NCBI GenBank assembly: GCA_020081605.1
Contig: JAHREC010000018.1
Span: forward strand, 558,001-622,000
Source of the DNA: Albifimbria verrucaria
Taxonomy: Eukaryota; Ascomycota; Sordariomycetes; Hypocreales; Stachybotryaceae
Direction of reading: 5' to 3'
Length of the DNA stretch: 64,000 nt
Both the position numbers and the translations under genes were made by a program. A model generated the notes under the pieces. That model saw nothing but the letters and a program-made list of their open reading frames with translations. It ran no database searches and had not been told where the DNA came from. Below are positions 1-10,088 of this stretch, in pieces; position 1 is the stretch's first letter, and each line of letters begins with the position of its first letter.

Positions 1-1848
1 CCGCCTTGGGTATGCCAGACGAGTTTATTGATATTAATAATGACTAACACGTGAATAGCATTGTGCCAAACCGCCCTGGCCCTGGAAGTCTCTATTATTG
101 CAGACACAAACCGCGACGGCATTGTCGACGTGACAGATGATCTCGACAAGAATGTGTGGACCAGCTCGCGGGGCGCCTTGTTCTTAGCGAACATTGCGGA
201 TACTGACCGACGCTGTTCCCAAATGATCAGATACAACACATCGGATGAGGGATTGGGGGCATGCCATGATGCAAGTGACAACATATTACGAGATCCGAAA
301 TATCTTGCGCCATTGCGTACTCTACCCATCGAATACTTAAGCCCTGGTGCAATCGGCCATATTAGTGTTGTACCAGCAAATGTGGCTGACAAGGTCCGCA
401 TCTTTAACAAGGCTTCAAGCCAGGATTGGGTCTTTATTGCATCAAACTACACATTCACGGGAGAAGAGCTCAGCTCAGGCTTAGAGCTTGGTATTGATGG
501 CCGGGACGTGCGTCGTCCTGATGGGTGGGATGGCCGCGTCTCCGTCAAGTTCACAGTTGAAGACGGGGCGGAGGTGGTTGAAGATACGGTTGCTCTCCGT
601 GTGGCCCCAGTCTTGACTCATCATCATGTCCAGAAGGCAGAACGTGTGTTTGTCACTGGAGCCCAAGACGCCTTCCGGCTTGGTCCACAAACGCAATTTG
701 TTGCAGACTTGAAGAAGAACACTGCCGATGCTGGTATCTCTGCTCCAGTTCATGAGTTCCAAGGAAGAGATATTTGGACGCAAGATTTCTTCGAATCAGG
801 CTACTCCAGCATACCTGGCCCTGATGGTCCAGTGGTCCTCCGTATTATGATACGTTCGTCACAGAGATTCCGATCTTCCGGAAGAGAGATTTTCACAGAC
901 CTACGGGATGAATCTGTCGGCGCCGTTCAATCATTAGCGGACGGATCGAGTATCGACTCTACCGGTAATCTCGAAACAATTCCTCCCTACTCACTGAATG
1001 GAAAGTCTTATCCTGCTGGTAGAATTATTATGGGTGCTAGAGAAGACCTTGTTCCGGATATTTTCCCTTTTCTACAGGCTCAAGAAGCGCAGGAGCCCTT
1101 GGCCCTAGATACCGAATGGCTTGCCGTGGGTCATGTTGACGAGTTTCTACAATTCCTGCCCGCCGATAACGCACGAGGATGGGTGTTGATGACCGATGAT
1201 CCACGGGAAGGACTTCGAATCTTGAAACAGGCCGTAACTGACGGCAAGGGAGCCACCAAGGCGGTGTCAAGGCCTCAGTTTCCTTACGACCAGGGCATGT
1301 GTCTCCCAACTATGTCTATTGACGAGGTACTGGCACAAGACGAGTTTGAGGAGTTGAATGAAATGGCTGCCTCTCGTATTGATAGAAACATTGCTACACT
1401 GAAGCGAGAAACGGGCATAACCGAGGCTGAGATTTTCCGACTGCCTGCTCTGTTCTACAACAGGGACTTCAGGTGTTCACAGAACAACTCTGCTGTAAGC
1501 AAGCTTTCAAGCGGGCCTAGCCTCCAGCCCAAACCGAAAAACATCCTTGAAGCTGTCGAGCCTCACCATATTATGCGCCGTCAATTTTTTGAACATCAAC
1601 TGTGGGCATTCTGGCCAGGCATGGTCAACGGTGTTGTCCTCACAGATTCCATGGTTCTGACCCCCAACCCATGGGGGCCAATTATTAATGGCGAGGACAT
1701 CTTTGCTGCTGCTGCTAGAGATAGCTACAGCTCTGCGGGTTTCAATGTAACATTCCAGGATGACTGGTTCAGTCACCACGTGGGTATGGGCGAGATTCAT
1801 TGCGGATCTAATGTCTGGCGCAATGCTGATGCTCCATGGTGGGAGTGA
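1..1848 (+). CDS. Protein-arginine deiminase (PAD family), 5' end outside window
   Basis: PADs convert protein arginine to citrulline in a Ca-dependent reaction. Bases 1-9 are the end of an upstream exon and an intron runs 10-58 (GTATG donor, CTAAC branch, AATAG acceptor). The frame then stays open from 59 to a TGA at 1846-1848. Counting residues from base 61, all four catalytic residues known for PADs are visible. Asp242 lies in WTQDFFESGY, His358 and Asp360 in VGHVDEF, and Cys581 in GEIHCGSN. An acidic loop near residues 15-23 (DTNRDGIVD) looks like the Ca-binding start of the PAD middle domain. The start codon and any signal peptide lie left of the window. The frame has no break despite runs of five C and five G near 1660-1677. 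Family assignment is firm; the substrate is unknown. Confidence 0.93.
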
Positions 1849-2152
1849 GATGGAATTAGTTTTCCGTGGCACTTTGATAGACTGTATTTATGAGATTCTC
1901 CTACATATTGCCTAAAGCCCAATATTTGAAAACTTGAATATCCTAACTCATGCGAGTCCGGACTGAAGTGGCCTTGCGCTATTAGAGAGCGGATACAGTC
2001 TCCTCATTTGAAGTAGTTTCCAGTAACAGATTTCAAAGCCCAATGAAATTATTCAAATTTTTAGATAATTTTGGCTGCCCCAGCTTTCCCAGTTCTAATC
2101 TATTATATCAACCCCATGCATTCGTCATTCTATGCCACATGAGGACTCAAAT
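1849..2152. other. Convergent 3' intergenic region
   Basis: This stretch separates the 3' ends of the PAD gene and the aminotransferase gene, which point at each other. I see no gene or repeat in it, only AT-rich sequence suited to two 3' untranslated regions. Confidence 0.6.
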
Positions 2153-3479
2153 TCAAGCAACATTCCTAACAACATCATCAATAGCTTTAGCAACGTATTT
2201 CACGTTTGTAGGATTTACTATTGAAAATTAGCTGGACCATTCTGAAAATTATGATACTGCAACTTACATCCACTGATTGAAGCTCTTCCTGACGACAAGG
2301 CATAAATATGGTACTTGTTTTCTAACACGGCAACCTGTCTTGGATTCAGACCGAGGTAAGAAAACATTCCAATTTGCGTAATGATGTGCTCCCAAGTTCC
2401 AGGAGTCTTGAGTGTGACGAGGGAATCGTACAATTCTTGTCTCATCCTTCTGATTCGATCACTCATTGTCTTAAGATTCTCAAGCCACTCGGCATACAAT
2501 TCATCACTAGACAGAATCTCCTTGACAATTGTTGCGCCAGCTCTAGGAGCTACGGAGTATTCTCCCCGGATCAATAGGCAGAGATTATCTAATACCGTAG
2601 TTCGGAGATGGGTTGCTCGTGGCGGCAGTACTAGATGAAACGCACCGGCCCTTTGACCGTAGAGCCCAAAGTTCTTACTGAATGACTGCGCAACGCCCAT
2701 CTCTATACCTAGGCTGAAGAAATAAGACACAACCCAAGCGTCCTCCATAGGGCTTCCGGAGGCAAAACCTTGATACGCGCAATCAAAGAGAGGAACTAGA
2801 CCCCGGTTTTGGCAGCATCTTGCAATCTCTTTCCATTGCTCTTTGGTGGGGTCTAGACCAGTTGGGTTATGTGCGCTTGCTTGGAGCACGACGACATCCC
2901 CTTCTTGCGCTTCATTCAGAACGCGCACCATGTTCTCAAAGTTAAGTGAACGCGTTGTAGCATCGTAATAAGGATAAACTCTGACAGAAGCCCCACTGCC
3001 ATCCAGATACCTGTATGAGCAACCCATGTTGGGTCAGCCACCCAGACTTGTCGAGGCTTCAGGTAGGTCTGGAAGAAGAGAGCCCTGATATGGTTTGCGC
3101 CGGTGCCCGATATAGTCTGGACAGAAGCAATCCTGGCCCGTTTTTCTGTATCATCTTTTGGCAACTCGAAGATAAGATTTTGAGCTAGCTGTAAAAACGT
3201 CAAGTCTCCAATCATTGAGGTATACTCGTGTCTTGTAGGTTCCGCCGCAGCGAAAATCCGTGCCTCGGCTTTGCACACGACTGGCAACGGCCACGGCTCA
3301 CCTTCGTCTGTGCGGTAGACACCGCCACCAAGTGTGACTTTTTGAGGATGCGTGTCCTTTGCAAAGAGATCGAATAGCAAGAATGTCTCATCAGGTGGTG
3401 CAACAGGGAGGCTCTCAAAACGAGAGCCACTAGCAGCGTCGCGGCGTGCGGGCACACCTTTGCTATGTAAGATTGTCAT
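2153..3479 (-). CDS. Aspartate aminotransferase (class I, PLP-dependent)
   Basis: Model: exons 3479-2268 and 2217-2153 with an intron at 2218-2267 (GTAAGT to AATAG). The enzyme exchanges the amino group between aspartate and 2-oxoglutarate. Family landmarks appear in order: SLPVAPPDE near the N-terminus, GGGVYRTDEGEPW, HNPTGLDP, FDCAYQGFASG, the PLP-lysine motif SFSKNFGLYG, and SGRASISG before the substrate arginine. The short last exon gives the usual C-terminus (ISGLNPTNVKYVAKAIDDVV). The frame breaks inside the four C at 2991-2994: one extra base joins AHTGIWMAVG to ASVRVYPYYD in perfect register with animal AspAT, and the gene then sums to 425 residues. The usual Asn before His in the PTW-NH motif is Ala. 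The start ATG at 3479 was chosen because it is the only in-frame ATG ahead of the conserved N-terminus. Compartment is not clear. Confidence 0.88.
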
Positions 3480-4525
3480 GATTGCGGGAAAGATCACCAA
3501 AAGGCAGCTAGCACATTTCAAGAAACAGTAGATGTAATTAGAAAACCAACAAAGCAGGGCTATTGAACTACATGATATAAATATTGTCGTGTATTGAAAC
3601 GCCCTCCGGCGTTCGGCGGCGGAGTCGTTCCGCTCCTGGTATGCTTATACGACATTCATTCCGTAAGCGGCTCGTTAAATTTTGCCCTTTTAAGTTATGC
3701 GAGCAGTTGGTGCGCCAGCGCTTCAATACAGTTGTCCTGCACCAGGTTTCAGCAGGGGTTGAACGTGCGTCAGAACAGAATAAAGGCCACAGTGGATGTT
3801 TTGGACCCGCCAGGCTCTTAATTGGGACAAAGCCGATGCTGATGGGGAGGACGATCTAGCTGAATGCCTCTATAGTTTAGCCATTTGGACTCATCGAGTG
3901 AGTGGGGAAATGCATGTCAGATCGGTCATTTGAACGTGGGATTTGTTCCACTCCCTACGTGGCCCTGCTTCATCATGCCATACAGGATCGTGCCAAGAAA
4001 TTACGAAGCCCTCTGAAGAATTCGACTTACCACGTTGCCATGGTCTCAGCCTCGGGAAGCACATGCCGCATGCCACATGTCTTAGGCTAGGATCGCGTGT
4101 CGTCTAGTACTAAACGCCAGCAATTGCCATATCCGGACTATGAGTGCCGTCCTTGGCTAGTCATCTGAGCTTGTACGGCAATCCCTAGTCTATAGGAGCT
4201 AGTATGTGTTCCTGATGATCTTTTCCTAGCTTCATCTGGTTTTGCTTCCACTTGTTCTATTATCCTTCCCAACAAACCGAATGAAGTAAGCCGTGGTCGC
4301 GCGTGTTGTTTTGTAGTGTTGGAATGCAGAGTTCAGACATAACTTGACTAGATCTACCTACGTCACAAGGCTTATCGATTCTACAACCGCGATTCAAGAG
4401 AGAAAAGTATGATTCACCATTAGGATGAGTAACTATTCACTTAAAACCTTGGGTGTCTAAGTCTGCTTCCCAATTTCTCCCCAGGACTTGTCTTGCAGTT
4501 CACGCGGCAATCATCGTAGAACAAG
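3480..4525. other. Divergent intergenic region
   Basis: This is the shared upstream region of the aminotransferase (leftward) and the esterase (rightward). Bases 3598-3640 form a GC-rich, partly self-complementary patch (CTCCGGCG pairing loosely with CGGCGGAG) inside otherwise AT-balanced sequence. Short open frames at 3584-3860 and 3891-4090 overlap on several frames and match nothing I recognise. Confidence 0.4.
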
Positions 4526-5495
4526 ATGCAGCCTCTACGAGGAATCCTTGGTCATTTCCTCATACTCTTGCCTTCATCGATCCTCTATTTCACCCTACCG
4601 GCCGGCGCCTCGTCAGGATGTGGCACGCAGCAAGATTTCATCGGACAGACCCGATCTTTTACCATAGAGAGCGGTTCTACGGTTCGAGACTACACAATAC
4701 ATCTACCTAAGAACTACAAGGTAGACACAGTTCAGCCTTTGATGATAGCATACCATGGGAGGACAGGCGACCCGGATGAATTCGAGCGTGCAACACGTTT
4801 TTCTGATGACGCAGTCAATTCCGAGATGATTGTTGTGTATCCTGCTGGGGTAAAGGTATGGATTGATCGTCGATTTCTTGTTGATTTGTTTTAACAAGCA
4901 ATAGAAAGCCTGGGAAGGGGCATCTTACGCCGAGCCTGAGGTTAGCGATAAATTGTTCACCACAGACCTCATAAGCCACATCAAGAGTAACTTTTGCGTG
5001 GATGAATCTCGAATTTATGCTACAGGATTCTCAAATGGCGGTGGTTTTGTAGGGACCCTTGCATGCTCACCGGAACATGGAGGACATTTCGCGGCCTTTG
5101 CAGCTTTCGCAGCAGCGCTGTACACAGATGTCTCGGGAGATGAGCACTGCAAACCAGCTCGCACACCACTTCCTTTACTAGAGCTTCACGGTTTGGAGGA
5201 CCCAGTCGTGCCATATGAGGGTGGTGAAGGTAATGGTGGTCCTCTTCCATCCCTGCCCGAGTGGCTGTCACGGTGGGCTGGCCGGAATCTATGCAACTCA
5301 AGCGAAGCAACGGACCTCGAAGTAGGAGGACAACACACAAAATGGAGTTGCAAGGGAATCGATGGGCTCCAACAGCACTACAACACAACGCATCTAGGTC
5401 ACTTTTGGCCGGCTGCTGATTCTGGGCTGGACATTTCATCGATCATGATTAAGTTTCTTTCTAAGCAATCCAAACCTAGTGAAGAAAAATCCTAG
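4526..5495 (+). CDS. Secreted feruloyl esterase / CE1-type polysaccharide esterase
   Basis: Exons 4526-4855 and 4905-5495, intron 4856-4904 (GTATG to CAATAG); 306 residues, no frame break. The protein starts with a hydrophobic signal peptide (about residues 1-28). It has the alpha/beta-hydrolase plan of fungal CE1 and PHB-depolymerase-like esterases. The serine elbow is GFSNGGG (Ser153), the acid is Asp209 in LEDPVVPY, and the base is His276 in LGHFWP. An oxyanion-type HGRTGDPDEFE segment precedes the elbow. Such enzymes release ferulic or related acids from plant cell-wall xylan. The exact substrate cannot be decided: acetylxylan esterase is the main alternative. A small repeat FAAFAAFAAA follows the elbow. 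Confidence 0.85.
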
Positions 5496-6402
5496 TAACA
5501 GATAGGAGACACCGTCGTCATCTCGATATGATATAGTACATATTTTTCTGTCTCCGAGTTTAAGATTAATGGTACCACATTCGAATAACTATCGCGTGAA
5601 TCAGTCCCAGAATTTCCTCTTTAACCTCGCTGAATTTGTGGTGTAGAAGCTAGCAGTTGCAGTCCACCTTTCGTCCTCATTGTTTCCATATAAATAGAGC
5701 CCATACATAGCTTGCTCTAGCCCACTCAAGCTTATGATGAGTCCCAATGCGCCAAATAGCAAATTTCTCAAGTTCTGTATATGCCTTTCCAAACAACGAT
5801 ATCTTGATAAATTTATATTCCCTCCAGAAGGAAGCCTTGGGTGATGTGTAACACTAAGATAAGTCACGTAGCAAATATTGCTATCACCTTAATACTAACT
5901 GCGGACACCGCGGTACCCAAAAAGAAAATTCTTTATTTAGTTCACCTTATATCTTTTTAATGGAATATATGAACAGATTTAAGAAGTCTCCTCATAAGGT
6001 ACGCCTGTCATCCTGTACCTAATGTGACCTAGAAACCTGTTCGTTCAGCGTTGCGTTTGTCCGAAGTGGGCGATAGCAAATCCAACCCCTGTATGAGCGG
6101 GTGACCATGAAAGCTAGTAAAGTAGTTGACATGCGATGATTGGGTTTTGGGCCGGCAGGGTTAAGCACCTGGTGCCTAATAGCCGCCATGGGAGGGAGAG
6201 GGTGCGCAGCCTACCTTTCTGCTCAGTGCAACGCTGAGCTGATGGCTGAGCAACGTATACTAAGCATTCAATTGTGTCATTAATGCTGGGATTTTAAACT
6301 CATTCCACCTCCTAAGAACTGTACCCAAATTCCCATGCTACTCCTCACCCTAGATCGACCGGTTTTCAACGCAGAGACTTCATAGCACGTCACGCTGGAG
6401 GC
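5496..6402. other. Intergenic region
   Basis: AT-rich 3' flank of the esterase and upstream region of the BTB gene. A leftward open frame at 5867-5601 (88 codons) has no recognisable family and no clear gene signals, so I do not call it. Nothing else is evident. Confidence 0.4.
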
Positions 6403-7112
6403 ATGAATTCATCTGATGTCAGGACCGCCAAGGAAAAGGCTTGGGAGTAAGCGAGATTTCACGTTAATATATGCTAGTAGCTGACTCTGCCTCCAGCCTG
6501 AGTGGCCGCTCTGTTGAGGTGGTTGTAGGCTCGGAGCCCAATCAGACGACGTTTAGTGTTCATGAGAACCTAATATGCAATGCATCTGAATTCTTTAAAA
6601 CAGCGATGGGTGGGAATTGGACGGAATCAGAAAGCCGAAGTGTAAAATTTGAGGACCAAGACCCCGAAGTGTTCCAGCTCTATTTGAACTGGTTATATCG
6701 CGAGAGGCTCCCGGTAAGGAACGACAGCCCTGGACATGACGGCAATGCGGAGTATATCCAGCTGGCGAAAGCCTACGTGCTGGGCGACTTTCTGCAAGAT
6801 CGAAAATTCAAGAACGCCGTCATTGACAGCATGATATCGAAGGCCAGCACTTTAGCAAGCGACGGCGCACGATGGTATCCAGTAGGAGAAGTCCTGGGTA
6901 TTATATATAGCGAGAATACCATGGAGTCCTGCGGAGCTAGACGTTTGCTCATTGACTTCTATACGCAAACCGGGCATGGAAACTGGCTGCACGAATGGAC
7001 GGAGCAAGAGAATGCTCCTAAGGCATTTCTCTACGATCTTGCTATTTCCCTTCTGGATAAGCGAACCTTTCCAGGCCTCACGGGTTTTGACTCAGCCCAA
7101 TACCATGATTGA
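6403..7112 (+). CDS. BTB/POZ domain protein
   Basis: Preferred model: exons 6403-6446 and 6497-7112 with an intron at 6447-6496 (GTAAGC donor, GCTGAC branch, CCAG acceptor), giving 219 residues. Splicing joins KEKAWD to LSGRSVEVVVG, the usual lead-in of this fungal group. An alternative unspliced start is the ATG at 6471. The BTB fold is shown by VHENLICNASEFFKTAM, then an acidic DQDPEVFQLYLNWLY segment. The rest (YIQLAKAYVLGDFLQD and the helical tail) matches small fungal BTB proteins of unknown role, some of which act as CUL3 adaptors. No second domain is visible. Confidence 0.82.
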
Positions 7113-8699
7113 CATGGGTATATTTCTTTGAGTCATGGAGTCGAGGCGATTTTATGAGAATCATGCGAGAATACTTATGCGAGGCATTCATCATCAAATT
7201 GGACCAAGCTATTCTTCAATACTGGCCTGCCATAACGGCCATGGGCTTTTAGGGTTCCCCTAAGAGAAACCGAGGCGCGTTTGGGCGGTACAAATCCAGG
7301 AATAAAGCTTTTACTCCGAGTATGGAATTTACTCCTAGATAGTTGTAGCCGCAGCAAACTATTCGCGCATTGTCCTGATACATGTAAATCGATCGTTTGA
7401 TGCTGATCGCCATGATTCAGGAAGCATATGACACGTCAACTGTTACAGCCACATCAATTCAAGCCGATCGTAAGGATATGTAGATATCGGATGAAACCTG
7501 CGAATTATTTTTATACTGATATTGGAAATCTTTAACGAGAGACAATGCTGCAGCTCATGGCAGACAGCCAAGAACTAGCTTGGTAGGCAATTGACCGCTG
7601 ACGGGTGAGCCGTGCACACTACGGGGTTTCAAATTCAATGGGGGTTGAGACGAGACACCGCAAGCGAATCACGAACAGTCTGTGCAAAGCCTACTGGATA
7701 AATTCTTGTCGAGAGCGGCTCCCGAATCCTGGGGACGGTGGCTCAGCCTCTCAGGGGCAGAACACGAACGCGCTGCAAAGAATTCCCCGACTGCTGCTGC
7801 AACATACCCTTGCAAGTCTGCTTCATTCGGGGACCGAAAGCTACGAAGAGCATGTGAGAGCGTAACGTAGCGTTGCATGACGCGCCAGAAACATGTACGG
7901 CGGCCATGTGTTGATGCAACTATGTTTGCTGTCCATCAAAGTGGCTTCATGGGACGAATGGCAGCGTTTCGCGGGGGCATCCATAGACGCTAAATTGATC
8001 GCCTATTGATCGTCAGACGGTGACCTCTCCACTGACCTGGTCCGTATAGTGAAACAAAGCGCTCAACTCTTAGCCCGCCCTCGAGCATTTGCACATGCTG
8101 CTGCAACAGCTGACGTCCTCAGTCGAAGGCCATGAGCCCATTCTATGGCCCAGTGCGCATCTCATACAAACTCAGCCGGGCTCTGCCGAAGCAGCCGAAT
8201 CCTCCTTACAACAGGTCAGTGGCGAGATGCCTGCGGTAGCAACCGAGCTGCCCGATTTAGCGCCGGCCAGAGCACCCAAAACCGGGGTGGGCGAGCAACG
8301 GGGCTTTGGTGCGATGACCCGAAACGATCTTCTGCTGGTGGCTTGTCCGCGACGTGTTTGAAAGTCTGAAACGTGAGACTTCAGATGCTTCAACCCCGGC
8401 CTTTGCCCACGAAAGATCAGTCTGCAAAGAATCAGAATGGAAGATTCGGCTCAAGGAGGAAATCCTCCTGTTGTTGTCCTGCTACAACATGCTGCGTAGT
8501 CAAGTATAAAGACAGCAATGAATCGCCATATCAATGAAGCTTGCTTAATTGAAGCAGCAACATCTTCACCACAATATTCACCATCAATTCAATTCTTGAG
8601 CAGAAAAGCACTGTGTGCTCTGGGTAAAAGCCGGTCTTTTATCTCATTCCAGATTATTTTATCCATTTATTTATTAATAACCCCTCAAACATAAACAAG
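7113..8699. other. Intergenic region with an unexplained GC-rich patch
   Basis: The stretch 7600-8460 is more GC-rich than its surroundings and carries short open frames on both strands, none over 90 codons and none recognisable. It could be a relic or an untranslated transcript. The last 250 bases serve as promoter and leader of the next gene. Confidence 0.35.
8505..8510 (+). promoter_or_regulatory. TATA-like box upstream of the BAS2-like gene
   Basis: TATAAA lies 195 bases ahead of the ATG at 8700 and is followed by an AT-rich leader rich in CAA and CATC. The spacing would give a leader of about 160 bases. This is a sequence match only. Confidence 0.3.
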
Positions 8700-9421
8700 A
8701 TGGTTCGCTTCGCTTGCGTCTTTGCCTTGGCCTGTAAGTCTTAGCTATGTGCCCCAGGCCGCGGTTGATGCTGACACCTTATGACTAGTTGCCACCGTCC
8801 TTGCCCTTCCCCAGCCTCAGCTCACGCCTGATGCCAATGGAGATAAGAAGTATGTTGAAATCGTAACATTTGACTCGATGAACCTATGCTAACATACATG
8901 TAGCATTGGTAACGGCCAAGGCCAACAGTTCATCACAGGCGCATGCCTTGCCGATGCTGATGTACGCAACAACTCAATACCGATTTTCTAGTGCTTTTTC
9001 GCTAACTATTTTAGTGTGCCTCGGGATGCTGTGCAGTCCTCGGTGCTGGCGGTATTTGCTCTGGTCCAGCAGTTTCGTTCGCCCAGGGCAAGCAAGGCTG
9101 TGGCTTTAACGGCGCCGGCAACGGAGCTGCTGCCCCTGATCAGAACCAGGGCAATGGAAACAACGGGAACGGAAACGCAGGCGAACAGGTTCAGCAGAAC
9201 CCCCAGCTGGCAACAACGCGATCAACGAGAATGCCGCGGGCTCCCAAAATGTCGGCAAAGGCAATGGCTCACAGTTTATCACCGGCCAGTGCTTCAGCGA
9301 TGCCGACTGTGCCTCAGGCTGCTGCGCTGGTTCAGCGAACAGTGGCCTTGCTGCGTGTGCTGCACGAGCTGTTGCCGAGGCGAATGGAAGAACGGGCTGT
9401 GGATTCACCGCCACCATTTAA
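8700..9421 (+). CDS. BAS2-like small secreted Cys-rich protein with two tandem modules
   Basis: Exons 8700-8733, 8789-8849, 8904-8961 and 9015-9421; introns of 55, 54 and 53 bases with clear GT-AG ends and a CTAAC branch in the third. A signal peptide of about 18 residues opens the protein. Two copies of one Cys module follow, each built as GxGQFITG-C-x5-DCASGCC and ending in GCGF. They are linked by a Gly/Asn-rich spacer. This pattern matches biotrophy-associated secreted protein 2 of Magnaporthe and relatives found in many plant-associated fungi. One base is missing in the run of five C at 9200-9204; with it the protein is 186 residues and ends at the TAA at 9419-9421. Function is inferred from family only: an extracellular protein, possibly effector-like. 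Confidence 0.82.
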
Positions 9422-10088
9422 ATGCGGTGATAAACGACCATAAAATACCCCGGGAAGATGGTCTTTGTGGATGATTGTCACGGTTAATGACGATGACGCT
9501 GGCTGCCCTGGCTCGATAATGACTGCAGCGCAGAAAAATCGGATGGCATGCACGGCATAACCCAGCTTGATGTTGGATTCATATAATCAAAGCAATTATG
9601 GTAGAATACGACCTAGCTTCGCAGGTAATTTAATTACGATGCTTCAACAATAGAAATTTCTTCTCGATAGTCTTCCATTTGCTCACTTTCATGATGTCAT
9701 GTTCCATCAACAGTATTAGGGCAAGGAACACACCAGCTTGCCCTGTAGAGTCAGATCCTTATGGAAACTTAAAAACCAAGATCCTTTAACAAACCCCCAA
9801 CAAGGTAGGTATCTTAGTCCAATTTGAATGTCCTACCTCGAAGGAAGGATTGCTGCTGCTTGGGCGTGGAGAATCTTCGTATGATCTTCGTATGAAGATA
9901 ACTCATTTCAAACAATACACAAACATCCAATTCCATAAATGTGTCATCGGGTCATCGTCCCTTCATTTCCTCACGTACGTCGCCTAGGTGGGTTATTATA
10001 CAAGATTGCCTTGCCAGAAGTACTTGTGACATATTGTGAGTATTGTCCTGGAAGTAGGAATCCAGAGCTTCTGAAGCAGTCATCAGCT
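9422..10088. other. Convergent 3' intergenic region
   Basis: The 3' flanks of the BAS2-like gene and the HET-NACHT-WD40 gene meet here. A short direct repeat GATCTTCGTATGA occurs twice at 9879-9902. I see no gene. Confidence 0.5.
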
